A DNA stretch of 64,000 nucleotides from Hirundichthys speculiger. Taxonomy: Eukaryota > Chordata > Actinopteri > Beloniformes > Exocoetidae. Location: positions 139,501 to 203,500 of the forward strand of contig JAGFBZ010002557.1 of NCBI GenBank assembly GCA_018398805.1. The letters run 5' to 3'. Position 1 is the first letter of the stretch, and every line of letters begins with the position of its first letter. The position numbers and the translations under genes are program-made. The notes beneath the pieces are model-generated. The model was not told where the DNA came from and searched no databases. It saw nothing but the letters and a program-made list of their open reading frames with translations. Below, in pieces: positions 58,590 to 64,000 of this stretch.

Positions 58590-60407
58590 TAAAGCATTTA
58601 TTTGGGTGTTTAAAAGATCTACCAAATCAACAACAACAACACAAAAAACCTGCATAACACAAGCATGTCTTTTTGTTCTGAACAGCCTGAGTCTGAAAAT
58701 ATTTTTTCCAGTGAGGCATTCACTGTGACATCACAGACCCAGACCAGAGTAGAATTATCCAGCCCTCCCCATCTTTATCTCTACGGAATATCACATCATA
58801 CAGCCTTTGCTCTTCCACTGGCATGGGTACCACAAAGCTTTAACACTGCTTTCAAAAGATGCAAAGCAGATGGGCGGAGCTGAGTTCAGTGGCTCCACCG
58901 TGTAAAACTGGTTGTTACGTACAGAGTTGTAAAGACATGGCACACAAGGAAGCTGTTGGACTCTACAGGGGTTAAAGTAAAAAAAAATCCTGAGCCTGAA
59001 CTTTTTTCCGGGGATGCAGTGGATCCAACGCATTGCAGGCAGTGATGGACTGAAGTATTTATCTATGCTGCACTACCACCTATGACCACATGGGACCAGC
59101 GTACTGTATTGGTCCTCTATACTATGTATTTAAGGAAACAACCGTCAGGATGCATTTTCTCTTCTTATTATTTTTTTTCATGAACCACCCATACCACCAG
59201 TAGTGCACAACTCAGTCCCTTCGTTGTTGATCTAGTCATATCGGTTGTTATTTTCCTTCTTCTTTCCCATCGTTTATTTTTTAGAGGTTGCCAAACTATG
59301 AAAGTGGTGCACTACTGCCACCAGTTGGTATGGAGTGGTAGTTTGCCAAGTCAGTTGATCCAATCAGGTCTGTCACAGTAAAGTGAGACACAAAGTCTTA
59401 AAGGACCAAAGAGGAGGCCCAGGACTGACAAACACTGATTTAATTCCTGTAAAAAAGCGCCTCTAGATCCTGTCAATCTAAATCTAACATCTTTTTTTCT
59501 TAAAAAAACAAATCAAAAATCTTTTTTTACATTGAAAAATCATGACTTAGTTCAACATAATTTCATCACATTTTTAGAAAAATAATCCCCTGACTTTTTC
59601 ACTCATTACTTCCAGATGTTATATATATAATTTTTTTTAGTATTTATCTGATAAAATAATTACTTATTAAGTGAACTCATTGCATTTGACTTTCCTCAGA
59701 CCTTTTTTGAAACTGGGAATATACTGCTCACTCCACTGACCGTGTCATCTTTAAAACAGCCGTGAAAACAACAGACTAATCATACTGAGGACAGAAGATG
59801 TTCACCTTCATCCTGTTATGGATTTCATAGTTGAAATGGCTTTAAGCAGATTAGTAAATAGAATAGAATAGTGGATTTTGGGCAAAAGCAAAGAGAAAAA
59901 TAATTTCAAATGAAGCTTTCGCTTTATGGAACATTTGAATGATAGAAATGAAATATAATTTAGAAGAGTATTAGATTAGATTAGATTAGATGTACCTTAT
60001 TTCACAGGAACTGTAATTTTATTATTCAGAGCCAGTTGGTGCCAATGAAATTCCATTTACTGTTTTGTGAAAATTAAATTTGTTGATTATTGGCCAGCCA
60101 TTTGCTACATTTTATCAAGAAAAGTATTTTTTAATTTCATCATTGATAGAACTGGTTGACAAGCTTTTCTAAAAGATGAGCTTCAGTAAAATAATCATGG
60201 AAGGTCAGTTAGTAGAAGATAATCACTTCTGAATGTTTTTTTTATCATCTTCGGTGTGTGATTAAAAGTCCGCTAGATATCTGTCAAATAGCATTGCTTA
60301 AAGGCAGAGAAAGCGAGTATATGCAAAACAGAAAACTGTCACATTCAGTGAATATGTCCTCACCATTCATTTCCTGCCCATATCTTTATGCACAGCCTTG
60401 GCTCTAT
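58590..60407. other. AT-rich intergenic sequence
   Basis: No gene supported. Weak R3 match at 59061-59097. A (GATTA) run at 59969-59990 followed by tgtaccttattt may be a degenerate reversed LINE tail. Confidence 0.4.
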
Positions 60408-60495
60408 AAATGCCCTGTGACATCACCCATATGTTTTCTGTAGAGTGCTTTTGCAGCCTCTTTTTTTCTTTTACTGTCATGCTGCAAACAGGTGG
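60408..60495 (+). repeat. Dispersed repeat R2, copy 3
   Basis: ccctgtgacatcacccatat, gttttctgtagagtgctttt and gcagcct, compare 24295-24375. Confidence 0.6.
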
Positions 60496-61954
60496 AAGGA
60501 GCAGAGATAAGAATGACTATGTTCGGTTAGCTCTTTATTCAAAGCTCATAGGTCAAGACAGTGCAAAGCAATAAGTAACTAAAGTGTTGACCATGCCAGC
60601 TAAAAGACAAAGCCCCTAATTGTACATAAATGTGTTGCTTTACATAATTTTACCTGATGTAGTACTTAATGTGGGAGAGTTCATGATGGTGAGCACTGGT
60701 AGGAGGACAGAGAAGCTATGTGTCCATAATTTGTGTTTTTTGTAGCAAATATCAAAAGACATGATTCTATACAGAAATTACATACCCTATCTTTAATTTA
60801 TGAGTAAAAAATATTGGGCAAAATGTTAATGGTCACGTATGTGTAAATCCAGTTTGTTCTGGTGGAGTATCCTGCTCCTCTGAGGATGCCATGAAATTGC
60901 AAACCTGATTTATTGTGTTTATTCAGCCGTACCTGCTCATAGATTAACACTTATGTCATAGCACATTTTTCTATGCCAGTGCTGTAATATATAATCTACA
61001 TATCTATGGCCAAGTGCAGCTGTGTCTGCCTTCTGCAGTGAATAATATGCTTATTAAAGCACGTGATTTTGATAATTAAATATTCCCTGTCTTGCTCAGT
61101 TGACACTTTAGAGGGATGTGATTGATACAATGAAAGCAAGGGCGTTTTATATATATGCTGTGTTTACACCAAAGGCCGACTTGTCACAAAATTAAACACA
61201 CCATCGCAAGCAAGGAGAGCTGAGTACAACCGTGCTAAAGGTGCTAAATCTTATGATTTTATGTGGAATTACACATTTGATGAGATGAATGTGAGCTAAA
61301 CCTACACAGAGATGAGTCCTGAGGGTAACTGATGCACATGCCTACCAAATTTTGCAACCTGTGAAGCCAAGCATGACGCAGCCTGATTGCTGCAAAGCTG
61401 TCACTAAACTGATCAGCCAAAGAAGACATCTCATGAAAATGTATTGACTGTATTTCATCATGATGTCTCAGTGCCTTGGGTTCTCTCTCTTTTTTTTAAC
61501 CTTTATTATACTTACGTGAAACTCCAAGCAGTCAGGAGTTTATTTTTGAAGAAAAAAGTTTTGCTTTGAACTTATCCAGCAAGTATATGAAAGGGTCAAA
61601 CTGACATAAAAACAAATTCACTTTTTGAATGCAGACAATCTGCAATACATTAGCAACTTCATTTTATGCACCAGAAGTCAGTAAAGTCAATCATTTAGTG
61701 AGCTAAATGAGGAAAGGAAGAAAAGAAAGGACAGCCGAGTATTTCAAATACTACGCTACTATGAGCTCGCCATGAGATACTGACGTATAATCCACCATGA
61801 GAAACAAATCTGATTCACAACACAGTTCATGACTTTGGCAAATACCAGCAAGGTAACACAAAGGGGAAGAGTTTTCTTAAAGGAGAAAAATCAAACAAAC
61901 ACTTAATGTTGTTTCCATATTTTCTCCTCTGCTCTTTTATTTGCCATTTGATGT
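60496..61954. other. AT-rich intergenic sequence
   Basis: No gene or named repeat supported. Confidence 0.45.
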
Positions 61955-62012
61955 AAAGCCCTTTGGATGCCAGCTGGTTATTGTAAGGTGCTATAAAAAT
62001 AAAGGTTGATTT
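61955..62012 (+). repeat. LINE/SINE 3' tail
   Basis: gtaaagccctttggatgcca..aaggtgctataaaaataaag and gttgattta, same tail type as 41615-41695. An (ATT)6 microsatellite follows at 62066-62085. Confidence 0.6.
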
Positions 62013-62645
62013 ATATTTTACATGTCAACCAATAAAACGCCAAATTAACTGCATATACTCTATGCATTATTATTATTATTATTATCTTATGGCCCTTGAC
62101 TTAGTACCTCAGTCGGCAAATGTGAAAAGGAGCTGGTCTGATGATCCTCTTTTCCACAGTCATTTTTTAAACATGGTCTCTTGAGATTTAAGGATATTTT
62201 CATCTTTGAGATAAACTACCATCCTGATTTTATTTTCAGCACAATTGCAATATAACTGTGACACACAAAGAAAGGAACAAAGAACACTTAAATGGAAAGT
62301 CAGTAGTATATTTTAAATTAGGATGACTTTTTTTGGCCCTTTTTTGCATCAACACGTGTTGCATTGTTGGATTAATAAAAATTAGTGTTATTATGTAGAA
62401 ATAATGAGTCAGACAAATTCTAAGATCTTTACCAAGGGAGTTACTGTAATATTTCCTTTTGTGGGTTAGAATTTTGCGAGAAAGGGAGGCATATAGCAGT
62501 CAGACCTGATAAACCAATCACAGCCCTCCATTTAAGACTATATGTTGGTGATCTACTTTTTATCCAAATGATTCTCTGTTGTCGTAAAGTCCAAAACAGA
62601 GGAGCGAAATTCTCGTTCTCTTAAAGGAAGATGGAGTTACTGTAA

Positions 62646-62888
62646 CTTGTCAGGTTTTGCAGGAGTAGGACCAAAAGTGCAGGAGACAAGGGAAACAGGC
62701 GCAATGATCACAAAGTCTTTCATTTTAATAAAAAACAGACAACAGAAACTGCACAAAGCAAAAGTTAAAAAACAAAAACAAAAAACAAACAGACCGGCAA
62801 CAGAAGGAGCAACGGATCAAAGTTAGACAACAGACAGGGAGAAAAGCTAAAAGGATGGGTCAAAGTTGACTCAGAGGTCATGACAGTG
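62646..62888 (-). repeat. Possible non-autonomous DNA element
   Basis: ttgtcaggttttgcaggagt..accaaaagtgcaggagacaa at the left and gactcagaggtcatgacag at the right, with an A-rich middle. The left TGTCAGG and the complement of the right end TGTCATGAC look like weak inverted ends; the style matches a common fish repeat. Confidence 0.4.
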
Positions 62889-63544
62889 CATATTAAGTAG
62901 CAAAATGTTTAAACTTTAAACTAAAAAAATCTAGCAAATATCACTCTGTGTGAGTGATTTAAAAAAAAGAAATTCCTGTACAGTAGACCGATGAAAACAA
63001 CCTTTTCACCACAGAATATAGTTCCCTCTGGTACTTCTATGAATTTCTGCTGTCTGGTTTTGAAAGGTGGTAGAAAAAAATGGAGTTTTGCTCATTGTAA
63101 CAACATTGTTTAACAATCAACCCAGAAACAACAGGCCGCAGGGCTTATTGTGTTGACACGACAGCAGCTCTCATAAGGAGTCTGAAGCCTTGATGGCCAA
63201 ACACAAAGCTCTCAGTGGAAACGAGCTGATTTCAGACCAGAGTACTCTTATTTCACACTCTTTTTGGAAGTAAATGAGCTGATCTGAACCTCAGAGAACT
63301 GAAACCAGTGAAGTCTCAGAATAATGAGCATAAATTTCATAATGAAAATTATCTCAAAACATGGGTTGGATGTTGCTTAAAGCAAAGCCTGAAGCATGAA
63401 AATGTGAAGCCAAATAAGCAAGTTGTGTCCAAAATAATCCCCTGAATGGAAATTGCTATTTAATTTTGAGGAAACAAATTAAAAGTTTGTAATAACTGAA
63501 TCGAATGCTTTCACTTAAAGTGGTATAAAGAAACTGCAGCGTTT
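62889..63544. other. AT-rich intergenic sequence
   Basis: No gene supported. Confidence 0.45.
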
Positions 63545-63815
63545 ATCTTGGGGGTCGCCTATAGGTGTGTTTGCTCTGTCCTGCTCAGTCACTCTCTCGT
63601 TTTCTCTTCCATCATCACTCTTAGTCACTTCTGCCATGATGTCCGCTTTAGCTTTGTAAGCTAGCTCCACCATTGCTGATGTGTGACATAATGCTGTGAA
63701 ACAATAGACCATTGTTGAAAAAAAAGACCTGAAGGGCAGTTCAAAGTTACTTAGGGTGATCTTTGCCAATGATAGGGACGGGAGACCACAAGAAGTAGAC
63801 AACACTTCCTATCCA
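63545..63815 (+). repeat. Dispersed repeat R4, copy 2
   Basis: Aligns with 48625-48905. The minus strand is open for 96 codons (63515-63805), including KADIMAEVTKSDDGRENERV and TEQDRANTPIGDPQDKR, a hydrophilic run that could be the start of a repeat-encoded protein. The first copy is closed by stops in the same region, so I treat this as repeat rather than gene. Confidence 0.6.
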
Positions 63816-64000
63816 TTGTTCCTGGAGGATGTTTGAAAGAAAAATCCCTTTTTGCTGCTTTAAGCGCAACACTTACTACAAAATTGGAAGTACATGTGTT
63901 TTAACATAATTTCTTCAGCTTCACTATATTTCAGAGGAAAATGTTATACTCCTCATCTGAAAACTTGTTTTATGTACTAGTTACTTTACAAAATGTATAT
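63816..64000. other. Right edge, AT-rich sequence
   Basis: Nothing recognised. Confidence 0.5.

Overview
The window looks like nuclear DNA of a teleost fish, probably a percomorph. It is AT-rich, has short spliced vertebrate-type exons, and carries typical fish repeats: Tc1-like, hAT and Harbinger-like DNA transposons, a Ty3/Gypsy element, Rex3/RTE and L2-like LINE ends, and several tRNA-derived SINEs. Nothing bacterial, viral or plasmid-like is visible.

Genes sit in the first 24 kb. (1) The first three coding exons of an eif2b4-like gene (eIF2B delta) lie on the minus strand at 685-1439; the rest is off the left edge. (2) A small two-exon minus-strand gene at 5914-6290 encodes 61 residues that I do not recognise. 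(3) nme6 (nucleoside diphosphate kinase 6) is complete on the plus strand, five coding exons, 14845-18784, 182 aa. (4) baalc is complete on the minus strand, three coding exons, 19433-22656, 190 aa. nme6 and baalc are tail to tail, with stop codons about 650 bp apart.

From about 24 kb to the right end I find no intact host gene. This part holds repeats, decayed transposon genes, three stretches that look coding but that I cannot name (39.5-40.4 kb, 41.1-41.8 kb, 49.3-49.6 kb), and unique sequence, some of which reads like conserved non-coding DNA. Several places show insertion inside insertion: a SINE and a THAP-domain fragment inside a broken Gypsy element (52.7-55.8 kb); a BED-finger hAT element with an exact 8-bp target duplication inside another hAT-like element (56.7-58.6 kb); and a three-layer nest at 32.5-34.2 kb.

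The most notable unexplained structures are a 321-bp near-identical inverted repeat whose arms bracket the baalc start exon and upstream region (20216-20536 and 25283-25603), a three-copy dispersed repeat that appears to carry a decayed THAP zinc finger, and the unidentified 61-aa gene. All splice sites were assigned by eye from GT/AG signals, reading phase and recalled family similarity. Repeat family names are from memory of typical sequences, without a database search.
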